64,000 nt of DNA from Leishmania donovani (Eukaryota > Euglenozoa > Kinetoplastea > Trypanosomatida > Trypanosomatidae): NCBI RefSeq assembly GCF_000227135.1, contig NC_018263.1, positions 2,378,333 through 2,442,332 of the forward strand, in the 5' to 3' direction. The notes under the pieces were generated by a model that worked only from the letters and a program-made list of their open reading frames with translations, did no database searches and had not been told where the DNA came from. A program made the position numbers and the translations under genes. Below, one piece after another: positions 29,701 to 38,700 of the stretch (its first letter is position 1; each line of letters opens with the position of its first letter).

Positions 29701-30037
29701 GGCCGGATCTACCCCCCAACCGCGAAGCTGGGATGGATACGCGACTCCGCTTCTGCTCGTCGGCGACGATCTTGCCAAGCGCGTATACGTCTTTCAGCAA
29801 CGTGTCTGCTTCACCGTTGCCGCGGCGTCGACGCTGACGTGGCTTCCGACTTGCCTCATGCGCGCCAGGGTTGCCTGGAAAGAGGGATGCTATTTCGTCC
29901 TCATCGAGGTGGCTGTGGAAAGGCGCCGCGTTGTCAGATGTCTGGCTTCGCGAAGCCTGTGTTCGAAGGGCGCTCGTGAGCGCTAAGATGAGGCGGAAAG
30001 GCCGCCGCGACCGCGTCTCCTGTGCAAGTCGGCGCAT
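26756..30037 (-). CDS. Large unknown protein, probably mitochondrial
   Basis: The protein has 1093 aa from the ATG at 30037. The N-terminus MRRLAQETRSRRPFRLILAL, with Arg-rich amphipathic character, is a good mitochondrial presequence. Residues about 60-420 are Pro/Ala/Ser-rich spacer. The C-terminal two thirds look folded. One segment (about 27590-27910; VVVDVTASSLQHTSVADLAC, DVVLALSNDVRLQQKLHFLA, VTVLLPGDPAEVAECV) has the alternation of a Rossmann-like or PIN/NYN-type nuclease domain, with Asp in plausible places. That similarity is weak and inferred. Several such proteins act in trypanosomatid mitochondrial RNA processing. An ATG at 30343 opens a longer frame, but a strong splice acceptor lies between it and 30037, so the extension was dropped. 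Confidence 0.75.
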   Translation of the reverse strand: MRRLAQETRSRRPFRLILALTSALRTQASRSQTSDNAAPFHSHLDEDEIASLFPGNPGAHEASRKPRQRRRRGNGEADTLLKDVYALGKIVADEQKRSRVSIPASRLGGRSGPNTRAPRRAASGDVASSLPSAEGSLNAKPLVAPPPLSTPAMAVNAGTRNRRASFPPAASPPREAALPPLQSWTSSFILTPEHLQATSDAHGASDIAFTLEELENTLFSPVVERTECDAQLKKREAPTGLFDPPPPPVAPTMPCSEAPSARLELVPAAPTIDTVDAAAPPVAQTAASPRSTLDGPTPASPTASTAPFLPSAAGFATTFPLTSSPPTFSDRRCSPAKVFTRASLATPVLRCRLRGSTVYVSMTRPFPTPRELLEALHEAVTFIESLPALPQGPRLVRLGVDSPSAASASRAFLEPAGWTEVTSSVEERVAAQLLKERLLQRMTEGPVRGLRYIAELRAAEVEAPLVVRDTAAELLLACTTYEICPCARPGVALNGSKDGAVRLSFSGIGVGLFPAPSTVLRLMQAVAAMCDGEAERTLLLEALARAGGRPAGTVAAPQARDLVVEVMQHLHDLPVVVSAELLRGCVGSHGSTREEAMGAAAGGRAHIVHWFNAAKATARQWWELVQERGHGMWSTPNKRLGACSASVSSCLTASEVWRRLCDAILSPAADDVSIHQALSDAMHSAPVRRCRQNYLAVASPAFAHTATSDSPLRAVVVDVTASSLQHTSVADLACEICEQPADVVLALSNDVRLQQKLHFLASLHLTESGSHHCVTVLLPGDPAEVAECVSLTRSCARLAPQQPCYEAHPSELHPCHPRWLHQLIEVSNARSSAAVPGSSSTPHDAEPASLAELYVAHAWRRPCVTTRTSSVGLEMSAAVAFSWQRLLATATGAAPKKVLVEEFQRTHLAPLVLLRPPAKNDGGDHAAQAWWTEYGEISITQKEAAASTTVLTLMKSMSAAWPVPSSASGLTAPTNRSSSCVFECGVAFLFVLDVACQSLLRRDIESPDQLNVLSIAALGLDSSAGGLVEVADRVAGDGVETLVSAMEETAAVHGVRFASLALLRWMVDNRLLLYQLTPHTIHRYTTYLQHRGV

Positions 30038-30076
30038 TGACAAGTACGTGGATGATGCGCAAGGCGTCGTTGTGTT

Positions 30077-30095
30077 CTTGGGGAAACAAAAAGGG
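30077..30095 (-). promoter_or_regulatory. Candidate trans-splice acceptor for the 1093-aa gene
   Basis: The minus strand has a compact pyrimidine tract (about 30079-30095) ending in CCCCAAG, with the AG at 30077-30078. The 5' UTR would be 39 bases, ending at the ATG at 30037. Confidence 0.55.
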
Positions 30096-30737
30096 TCGTT
30101 ACATCGCCAAGCGCGGTCGGCGCAAGCAAGAGAAACAACAGCGCAGAGCGAGGGTTTGGTCAAAGCATGAGCCACGAGAAACAAACCACGAAGAGTGCAG
30201 GCAGCGACATAGAAGAGAGACAGCGCGAGCGCCAAATGAAGGAGGCTCAAGCGAGCGAGAGCTCGGTGCGTTCGGCACATGCCCACATTCACGCACACAC
30301 ACACACACGCATGGGCAGTTACTAGAATCAAGAGGACATCCATACTCTCCTCAATCGTTCTCTCGTTGTGCCGTTGTTGTTGTCGCGATCCTAGCCGATG
30401 AAAAGCATGAGGGTTTCAGCTTCGCTCGCTTCCGTTGCTTTCGTACCCGCCGCCAGGGCAAAAGGGTCGAGGAAGTGGTGCGCCCCAGTCCGCTGGGGCT
30501 GTGCTGTGGTGCTGTTGCTGCTTTCTTCCTCGCTCCTCAGTCTCGCAAGCTGAAGCGGAAGGTATAGTGCGACACAACGAGGCGCGCAAGCCAGACAGAG
30601 AGCGACAGAGGGGAGTCCGGAGAGACCGTGGCTCAGGTAGCACGCAAGACAGCTTGCGCCATCACCCGTCTTTCCCTCGCCCCTCCCTCCTCTGTCGTTG
30701 ATGCATCGCTGCCGCTGCCCGCGCAGTGAAAACCTCT
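30096..30737. other. Intergenic: VPS54 3' UTR and upstream region of the 1093-aa gene
   Basis: No gene. CA repeats near 30293-30309. The minus-strand open frame 30391-31113 is mostly a shadow of VPS54 in another frame. Confidence 0.5.
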
Positions 30738-33700
30738 TCACTTGGTTGCGGCGGGAAGCCGAGGAGAGCTGGACTGAGAGGGCGGCAAAAACCACCGCAG
30801 CACTGCCTCCTCCGACGACACCGGCACGAAGGACTGACCGCCCTGCATCACCGCAGACACCGATGTCGCCTCGGCGCACCTGAGGACATCGTAGCCGAAC
30901 TTCTCCACGTTTGCCGTGAAGAGCATCACGTCCGACGCGGCGGCAGCGCGGTCGTCCTCCGCGGTGGCCGGGATCTGCAGGGTCGACTCGCGCAGCATGA
31001 CACTCAGTGACCCCAGCAATGGAACCATCACGCCATCCATGTCTCCAGGCGGCAGCAACGGCCGCAGCGCACGCATTAGCCGCGCTACCTCGCGGAGCAT
31101 TGCCATGACCCACTCGTTACGGCTTGCCGGCCAGTGTCTCTTCTGCATCGAGACGTGATCGAGGCTGTTCACCTTGCGGTGCACGAGGGACCCCATCTTC
31201 GAGTAGAATTCGTTGCGGTGGGCCACGCAGTTGCGCACCACACGGTTCCAGTCATTCTTGACGAACAGCTTCGCCTTTTCAGGAGCGGCGTTTGCAGAGG
31301 ACGAGTCTGACGTCATCTGTGCTGCTGAAGCACTTCCCATAAGGCCTAGCGCGTTCGCCACCGCCAGCGCATCGCGCGGCACGCAATCACGCAGCGAGTA
31401 GGCAAGGAGACCATCTTCCATCGCTGCCGTCAAGTGCACCTGCAGAGCAGGAATGAAATCGATGAGAAACGCGACACACTGCGAGGCAATGCATAGGTGC
31501 TGCGTCGTGATGGTGGGGAGCGTGCCCTTCTCCACTGCCCGCGCGCCAAGCACCAAGGCGGCCGCCTGGCCCTCGTACTCGTCGAGCAGCTCACTCATGC
31601 GCGACGCGACATCGAAGGCAAGAAAGGGGAAGAGGGCAATGTATTCGTGGTATTTGTGCAACAGATCCATCAAAACGAGGAAGGAGATGGGCACGAGGCG
31701 GCCTTCCAGCTCGTCAGTGTCGGGGCCCGGCGCCGCTTCCGTCGGGTCGCTAGCCGTCTTCCCGTTGCCTAGGACGGCGGCACCGGTACTGCACCGCACT
31801 CGCACGTAGAGTTTCGCGGCTCCGGTGCTGAGGAGATCATCCGCGCCGCAGCTATCCGCGGCGCCACGAGCCGAGCTCGCTGAATGGTGCCATCGATTAA
31901 AGGCACCGTCTCTGTCGCCCGAGGCGAAGAGTGCCGTCAGCGAGCGCAGCCGAAACGCCTTCAGCGCTGTCACCTCCATGGTACACATGTCCTCCACCTG
32001 CTGCTGTATCGACTCGTCGACCGCCTCCTTGGCGGCCCACGTTTCCCCTTCCGTCACCATAATCATGTTCTCCTTGTTGATGCTGTGCTGGTGGCGGAAA
32101 AAGCGCTTGACGAGTCGCTGAACAGTCGTGCCAATCACTTTTGTCGGACGGTACACCCCAAAGCCGACCGGTTCCTCGGCAGCTTCGAGGGACTGCGCGT
32201 TGGGGCCGCTCACAGTCGACGACACGGGCGAGCTGGTCGGGGTCCCATACCCGTTACCGCCCTCGCGAAGAAGTGACACCAGTCGACCAGCCACGTCGCC
32301 TGTAACGCGCATCGGAAACTGCACACTAACGCGCACGAGCTGCACCAGCTCGACTACGGACGACAACTGCAGACCGTTGGCGTATACCTCCAGCAACGAT
32401 GCGATTAGCGACTCCGCCTCGCCACAAACGCGCGCAAACAGGTCCCGCGTCGCCGTCTCCATCAGGATGTGGCGGTTCTCGTACATGGCGAGCGCCGCCC
32501 GCAGCCCTCCCGTGAGGAAAAAGCCCCAGTTCTGCGACGCGTGTGTCACAAAGTCCACGAGCATGTCCACAAACTGCTGCAGCACCTGCAGATAGCCCTG
32601 AAAGCGGAGGTGTTTCGCAAACCCGCAGAGCTGCTGGCGTGCGTCTGGCAGGGCGAGAGCAACCGTGTTGCTGGCAATGGTGAGTAGCTCATTCGCCTTG
32701 GCATTATCCAGCGTGCCAGCGTTCATGAAGAGACCCACAAGCGCCTCTTGTGCCATGATCTGAAGCAGCTCAACAAGCCTTACATGGTAGAGGTGGTTTG
32801 CCGCGTTCAGCACACCGAGGCGCGTGACGCTCTCGCACACGGTCGCCATTCGCTCGTTTGACTCGCTTTCGTCGAGGTTGCTCAGCAGCACGCCGCAGTA
32901 CTCTTCGAGCACGACCTTTTCGAGGGCTTTGCGTGCTTTCCGCACACGCCCCGGGACCTCCTGGAGGCACTTCAGGTGCGACAAGGACTTCCACGGGATG
33001 CCCTGTTCCACATCCTTGGTGCCGCGCACCGCAGTCTCCAGGTCAAGCAGCGCGGATGAAATGGCCATCACCTCGCCAAAATCACGCTCGGGCAGCGCAG
33101 CCCAGTTCTCGACGTCCCCTAATCGGCGCAGCAAGTGCTGCGCCGAGGTGGCGGTGGTGTTCAGTCGCAGAAAGTTCTGCCGTCGCCGGTACAGATTGCC
33201 AATGCGGAGGTACTCGGCAATGCAGTGCTCACCAGCGCGCATGCCGCCCTCGCGAGCGACTCGCACGTCAGCCAAGACGGTTCGAGCATCGCTGCTGAGG
33301 GAGCCGAACTGGCAGGAAGTGGCGAAGAAGTCCTCGGAGCGGTGCTTGACGTGCTGCAGCAGACACTTCTCCACAGCCGACTCCCACGCGCGCAGCTCCT
33401 TATTGCGGCTCTCCAGATATTCGTAGTCAGCCGCAAACGTGCCACCATCCACCACCTGTGTCGGTGTTCCCGTTGAGCTGCCCTGTGTGGCCACTGCCGT
33501 AGTGGGTGAATTTGGTATAGCAGCAGGCCACGACTCACCCACGGCCTCTGACAGCATGCGTATTTCAGATGCCGGGTCGTAGGAGATGGAAAAAAACTCC
33601 GTTGGTATCCCCGTCGGCCACGGCCCGCCATCCACGGTCGCTGCGCCGTCGCGTTGTGTGTAGTCACCACCGGCGTCTGCCGCGCAGTCCTCCCGCCACT

Positions 33701-34457
33701 CCTTCGCATCGTTCGCGATCCCCTCACGTTGATTGGCCTGGTAGGCCTTTGAGATAAGCTTCACGTAGCCGCTGAAGTCCTCATTGGGCGGGTACTCGGC
33801 GAGCAGGGCGGCAGAGGACTCGGGCCCTGTCTGCGCAGCCGAGTAGGAACGAAGCATGTCCTCCAGGTCGCCCACACGGCCATTAAAGTCGAAGGCCGCG
33901 TAGAGCTTGCCCCCTAGCCAGGTGGCCCAGTCTACATTTGTGGTCGGCTCGCCTGGGTCGTTCAGGATCGAAATAAAGCTCTGCCCCACTGTGTGCTGTA
34001 GCTGAGTGAAGTGCTGCTGGGAGACGGGGTCGAGGGCGGCGAAGAGGGAGCAGTCATCGCCATACGGTGACACGACGCCGTCGCGCACATTCTGCTGTCG
34101 CTGAATCTCATCAGCGGCGCAATCTTCTTGCAGCTGCGTGAAAAGTGCCTCCGGCACACGCAGCTTCTGTGCTGGGGACAAGGCCGAGACCTCGTATAGC
34201 CAGTTGCGCAGCTGGGCTCGCAGCGTGGCAGAGGACACGCCATTTCGTATGGACTCCTCGACGACAAGCGAAGGAAGTCCCAGTGCATGGGCGATGCGGA
34301 CGCGACTAAGTCCGTGGTGGACCATTAAGTGAGCGCAGATGCTAGCAGCAGCGTCGCTACTGCGGCGGACTGTGGCGTTGCGAAGTTGGCTGCCCCTTGC
34401 GGAAACGAGCTGCGTCGATGAGGTGAGCGCATTGTGTTTTTCCGAATATGACGTCAT
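30738..34457 (-). CDS. VPS54: VPS54, subunit of the GARP retrograde tethering complex
   Basis: VPS54 works with VPS51, VPS52 and VPS53 to tether endosome-derived vesicles at the trans-Golgi. The 1239-aa protein starts at the ATG at 34457. Its C-terminal third aligns by eye with the VPS54 C-terminal domain. The best block is near residue 966: ALVLGARAV, then LPTITTQHLCIASQCVAFLI and FIPALQVHL, matching the family's LGAGALQ / TITTKNLALSSRC / IPVIRAHF order. Further blocks are EFYSKMGSLVHRKVNSLDHV and the final DVMLFTANVEKFG. The middle region (about 370-480) has the N-terminal Vps54-type helical block with CIAEYLRIGNLYRRRQN. It is longer than human VPS54 (about 980 aa), mostly through N-terminal and linker insertions. 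The other GARP genes are not nearby. Confidence 0.9.
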   Translation of the reverse strand: MTSYSEKHNALTSSTQLVSARGSQLRNATVRRSSDAAASICAHLMVHHGLSRVRIAHALGLPSLVVEESIRNGVSSATLRAQLRNWLYEVSALSPAQKLRVPEALFTQLQEDCAADEIQRQQNVRDGVVSPYGDDCSLFAALDPVSQQHFTQLQHTVGQSFISILNDPGEPTTNVDWATWLGGKLYAAFDFNGRVGDLEDMLRSYSAAQTGPESSAALLAEYPPNEDFSGYVKLISKAYQANQREGIANDAKEWREDCAADAGGDYTQRDGAATVDGGPWPTGIPTEFFSISYDPASEIRMLSEAVGESWPAAIPNSPTTAVATQGSSTGTPTQVVDGGTFAADYEYLESRNKELRAWESAVEKCLLQHVKHRSEDFFATSCQFGSLSSDARTVLADVRVAREGGMRAGEHCIAEYLRIGNLYRRRQNFLRLNTTATSAQHLLRRLGDVENWAALPERDFGEVMAISSALLDLETAVRGTKDVEQGIPWKSLSHLKCLQEVPGRVRKARKALEKVVLEEYCGVLLSNLDESESNERMATVCESVTRLGVLNAANHLYHVRLVELLQIMAQEALVGLFMNAGTLDNAKANELLTIASNTVALALPDARQQLCGFAKHLRFQGYLQVLQQFVDMLVDFVTHASQNWGFFLTGGLRAALAMYENRHILMETATRDLFARVCGEAESLIASLLEVYANGLQLSSVVELVQLVRVSVQFPMRVTGDVAGRLVSLLREGGNGYGTPTSSPVSSTVSGPNAQSLEAAEEPVGFGVYRPTKVIGTTVQRLVKRFFRHQHSINKENMIMVTEGETWAAKEAVDESIQQQVEDMCTMEVTALKAFRLRSLTALFASGDRDGAFNRWHHSASSARGAADSCGADDLLSTGAAKLYVRVRCSTGAAVLGNGKTASDPTEAAPGPDTDELEGRLVPISFLVLMDLLHKYHEYIALFPFLAFDVASRMSELLDEYEGQAAALVLGARAVEKGTLPTITTQHLCIASQCVAFLIDFIPALQVHLTAAMEDGLLAYSLRDCVPRDALAVANALGLMGSASAAQMTSDSSSANAAPEKAKLFVKNDWNRVVRNCVAHRNEFYSKMGSLVHRKVNSLDHVSMQKRHWPASRNEWVMAMLREVARLMRALRPLLPPGDMDGVMVPLLGSLSVMLRESTLQIPATAEDDRAAAASDVMLFTANVEKFGYDVLRCAEATSVSAVMQGGQSFVPVSSEEAVLRWFLPPSQSSSPRLPAATK

Positions 34458-35731
34458 GCTGTGACGCTCTTCGTGTTACCTTCTTTCACCACCCACCGTA
34501 TCGTCCACAGGTTGTGCTCTCTTTGACTTTTTTGTTGCTGTTGCCCTTGTGTTGCTGTCACACAAAACTGTGCTCCGTGAGCCAAGTGCCAGTGACTCCA
34601 CGGTCCGAAGGTGGTCGTGCTTTTATTCCTCGTGGGAGCTGGTGAAAGGGGCGTCGAGCAAAGAGCAGAGGGCTTTCCTTGGTAGAAAGTGGAACGGTGA
34701 AGCGCCCGTCTGCCTGGCTGTATGCGTGTGTGTTTGTTTGCGTGTGTTTGTGTGTGTGTGTGCGTGTCCGTGCCTGCCCCTTTAGCGTCGCACGATGCAT
34801 TCGCGTTCAATCAGAGATTGTGGGGTGCTGCTTGCTGCAGCTGCGGTAGAGGCCGAGGCAGTTCACCCAACCACCACTGATACTGCACCGGGCATACCGT
34901 GCACGCAAAAATAAAACGTTGAAGCAAAAAGAAAAAAAAGGAGAAGTATTCGAGCGGTCCATACGATGAGACGGTGAGGCGCAGCATGCGAGAGAGTCAA
35001 CCCCGAGAACACATACACACACACACACACACGACCCCTCCCATGCGCCGAATTGCCTTTACACACCTTCACCTGCGTAAGCGCAGTCGTGAAGGCCGTC
35101 GGAGGGGGAGCGCCGGAGGTGACGTGCCGCGGCTCCACATGTAGGGGCCTCGTGGGTTCGGGAAACGAGAGAGAGGCCGAGCAAAAGGCTCAGGCGCACA
35201 GCGGGTGGCACGGGCACGACACGCGCCGAGCTGAACCGCATCCAAGGTGACGGAAGGAGAAAGAAAACGCATGAGTATGATGAGGCAAGGTAGGAGGGGC
35301 ACCTCTTCAGCTGCAGCCATGACGACTGCAACGAGACGCTCTACCGTGGCTCGTGGTGGTGGTACGCTCCTCGATAAGCACCCGCAAAAGGGTCCGCGCG
35401 TCGTCACTTTTTCGTTGCGTCTCTATTCGTTCGCCACTATGCGTTTAACATGTGTAGGTCCAGCTCCAGGGTCTCTTCTAGCGTCCCATGCACCGTAAGA
35501 GAAGGAGGGGAGGTCTGCGTGACCGTGGGTGTTCGTATCCACAAATGAAGAAGAGAACGATGTGCGCATGCGCACGGTGTTTGAGCGAAAGGTGCTCGCC
35601 CGCGCACGCCTGGACACGCTAGGAAGGCGCCCTTGGAAAAACTCTTGTCACGTCCTATTCAAAAGAAAGACTTTAGGCGCTGCATGTCGTCCCGAGCCAC
35701 GCCCGTATTGGCAGCGCTACGGCTGAGGTGC
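34458..35731. other. Intergenic with TG and CA repeats
   Basis: About 1.3 kb without a gene. TG repeats lie at about 34725-34765, an A-rich block near 34922-34942 (polypyrimidine on minus, possible VPS54 splice tract) and a CA repeat at 35010-35032. Confidence 0.55.
35010..35032. repeat. CA dinucleotide repeat
   Basis: A nearly pure AC run of about 23 bases, between the VPS54 start and the end of the coiled-coil gene. Confidence 0.85.
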
Positions 35732-38700
35732 CTAGGTGGAAGGCGGCGCAGGCACCGCCACTCTCGGCGGAAGCGGCACAAAAGATGGCACGGCAGCCGC
35801 TTCCGTGATCGCGGCGGCAGCAGGTGGCGCGGCGGATTCGACGTCCTCGGCCTGCAACGTCGCTCTGCCCATGTCCTCAAAGCCAAAAGACAATATTGCT
35901 TGCTCCTCCGGCGGGGGCGTCTTCGCGCTTGGAACGAGGTTGCCACAGCTCCCAAGTGACGAGGCAATCGCCATGGGAGAAGCGGAGGCGTCGCGCGCAG
36001 CATCTACAGCAAGAATGCTTTGCATCGTCGTCTCCGGCACTGGGTTCTTCGCCGCTGAAGCATCCTCGCTTGGTACCTTGCTAAGAGCGCTGCCGCCGGT
36101 GGGACCAGTGTACGAAAGCGCATCTGCAAGGGGCGCCTCTTCTCGCTCACGCGTCCCGGCAGTGACGCGGTAGGCAGAGATGGAGGTCATGTCTTCGTCA
36201 TCGTCCGGGTAGGGCACCTCCATAGAGCCGGCACTCCCGCCGTCGCCTGACGCCCTATCCTCACCTTGCCGCGAGGCATTTGCGATAGCTGCCGTTGATC
36301 CCGTGGCCTTTTCGTCGCCTTTATGATGGCTTGTGGAGAGAACGGGCTCGCTCACTTCCAAGGCATCGGAGCCGAAAGGGGATGGGGTCTTGCGCAGCCC
36401 CACCGCCCCTGTCCCCATCACAGCAAACCGGCCACTGTTGATGTTCCCAGACCCCTCCATCGGGAAGGCAGACATCTCACCGCCGACGTCGCCGCCAATG
36501 GTTGCATTCGCGGTCGACGACAGCCGAAAAGATAAAAACGCATTCTGCATGTCCTCCAGGCGGTGACGCTCCGCAAGGGCCCCCACAAAATCAAAAGAGG
36601 CGTTACCAGAGTACTGGTTGGTGAGATCGACGGTTGTGCTGTGATCGTTGCTGAGCATGCGGGAGCTCACCCCGCCTCGACTCATCCCTGCACCAACTCC
36701 GCCGAAGTCATCGTCGTTGTAGACGCCCGTCACCATAAACGAGCTGCTGCGTCGCTGCGGGTACAAATTCGAGGCAACAGCTGGAGTAACAGCGACAGGA
36801 GACGGGATCGGCACACCGCCCCGTGGGTGCACGGTCGTCAGCGCGTTGGCGCCGGGAGAGGAGACGAGTGAAAGGGAAGATCGCCGTTCATTTGCGCGCG
36901 GCGCCGCCTTGAACGAAGCCGTCGCGACCGCTTCCTCCAACTCAGGCGGCTGCCGCCCCGCAAGGAACATTGGGAGCGGCGCCGCAACATTGGGATCGGG
37001 TAGAGGCGGCATCCGCCGCGTGGCCGCCTCCGCCAGCGCTGCTGACCCAGCGATGCTGCTGCTATTGAACTTCGCTACGCTGCCCTTTTCCATCGGCTGC
37101 AGCGGGCCACCGTGTGGCTCACTTCGGTTGGAATCTGCACGGGGGCTTGGGCCATCATCATCGCCGGAGTGCGGCGAGTTCAACGCGGAAGAGGTTGAAG
37201 AAGAGGCCGAGAATGAGCCGCTGCTCGTGGCTTCGCTGATATCTGGCAGCGTCTGCTGAGTGTGGGTGAGGTCTGCGGCCGACGCTGTCCGTTGCGAGCT
37301 GATGTCAGGCGAGTGCACGACAGCCCGCACACTGGAGGAGAACAGGGGGCCGGTCATGGTGGTGCGGTTGATAAGGATGGATACTGGTGAAACCACGGCA
37401 ATCGGCGGTGCAGGGAGATCGATGACGTAGCTGTGGACCTTGGCGGGGGCGGTATTAGCCGTGTTCGTGGCAATCTGCTGCTGCTTGGCCACGCCCTCGG
37501 CTCCGGAAGTGAGCTGGGTGGAAGAGTCTGCCGAGCAGACGACGGAGGAGCCTGAGTCTGGTCCGCTGGCCTTCTCTACTGTTTCGTCATCTCCATAACT
37601 ACCTTCGCCGTCGCTGTAGTCATCCGTGGAGCTCGAGAAGGCCGCTGTAACCCTCGCTTCGTCTGTCGCAGCAGCAGCGCAGTCGTCTGCCAACTCTTTG
37701 CGTACTGTGACGTAGCGCACACGCTCACCGCCACGTGTACGCGTCGTGGAAGAGGTCGAGCCACCGATGATGCGACGCGATTGACGCGCCGACGCGGAGG
37801 AAAGCGACGTCACGTCGTCTTGGCTGTCGCCGGTTAGCGAGTCATAGCTGGAGTTGCTGTCTGTTGTATCCGGCATGAAAGACAGTGTCGACTTGCCTGC
37901 GACTCTGTCGGCGGGAAAGGCGTCGTCGCCTTGCGCGACTGTGGCATTCGCGGCCCCTCCCGCGCTGCAGGGCGACGTTACACTCTCGAGGAAACTGGCT
38001 GTCCGAAGCATCGGGTCCGCCTGTGCGTGTTCGGCGCTTGGACAGCGTAGCGACGACGACGCACGTGCCGGCGTCGACATCAGTGACGCCTCGCATGCCG
38101 AAAGACGGGAGACATCAGTCGTGGGTGGCTGCCCGTCTGGCAACGTGGGCCGCACCGACGCAGCTGTACCAAGTGAACGAGGCGCGGATAGGGCAATACT
38201 TTCCATTCCATTCTCGGGCCGCCGTAGCGACTCGAGAAGCCGCTTTGTCAGCTCCGCCTCACGCTCCTCCGCGTACTCTGCCAGCTGTCCCTCGTATGCA
38301 CCTCTCTGCACCTCCAGCACGTGCTCAAGGGCGGCGACTTGCTTCCGCAGTTTCTGTATTGTCTCCTCCTGCTGCGCCTCGCGATCGCGTGCCATGGCAC
38401 GTTGCTCCGCGCACTGCTCCTGATACTTTTTCTCCATGGCTCGCACCGCCTGTTGCTGTGCTGCCTGCGCCTCCTCGCGCAAGGCTGCCTCGTTTTCGCG
38501 ACTCTGCTGCAGAAGCTCGACGAGGTGATCACGCTCGTCAATTATGGCGCGCAGCGTGGCGGGCGACGACTGCGTGTCGAACACCTGGTGGAACGCCGCC
38601 ATTTCTCGATCACAGTCGAGGAGGCGGGCCCGGGCGACGGCTAACTGCTGCTGCGTGCGAGCGAGTTCCTGCGGGAGCTCCATCAGCGCCTTCCACTCCA

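Noticed and set aside
30038..30343. N-terminal extension of the 1093-aa protein from an ATG at 30343
   Set aside because: Composed of CA-repeat translation and hydrophobic noise; a strong splice acceptor at 30077-30078 lies inside it.
30391..31113. Minus-strand frame of 240 codons
   Set aside because: Overlaps the VPS54 C-terminus in another frame and then enters its 3' UTR.
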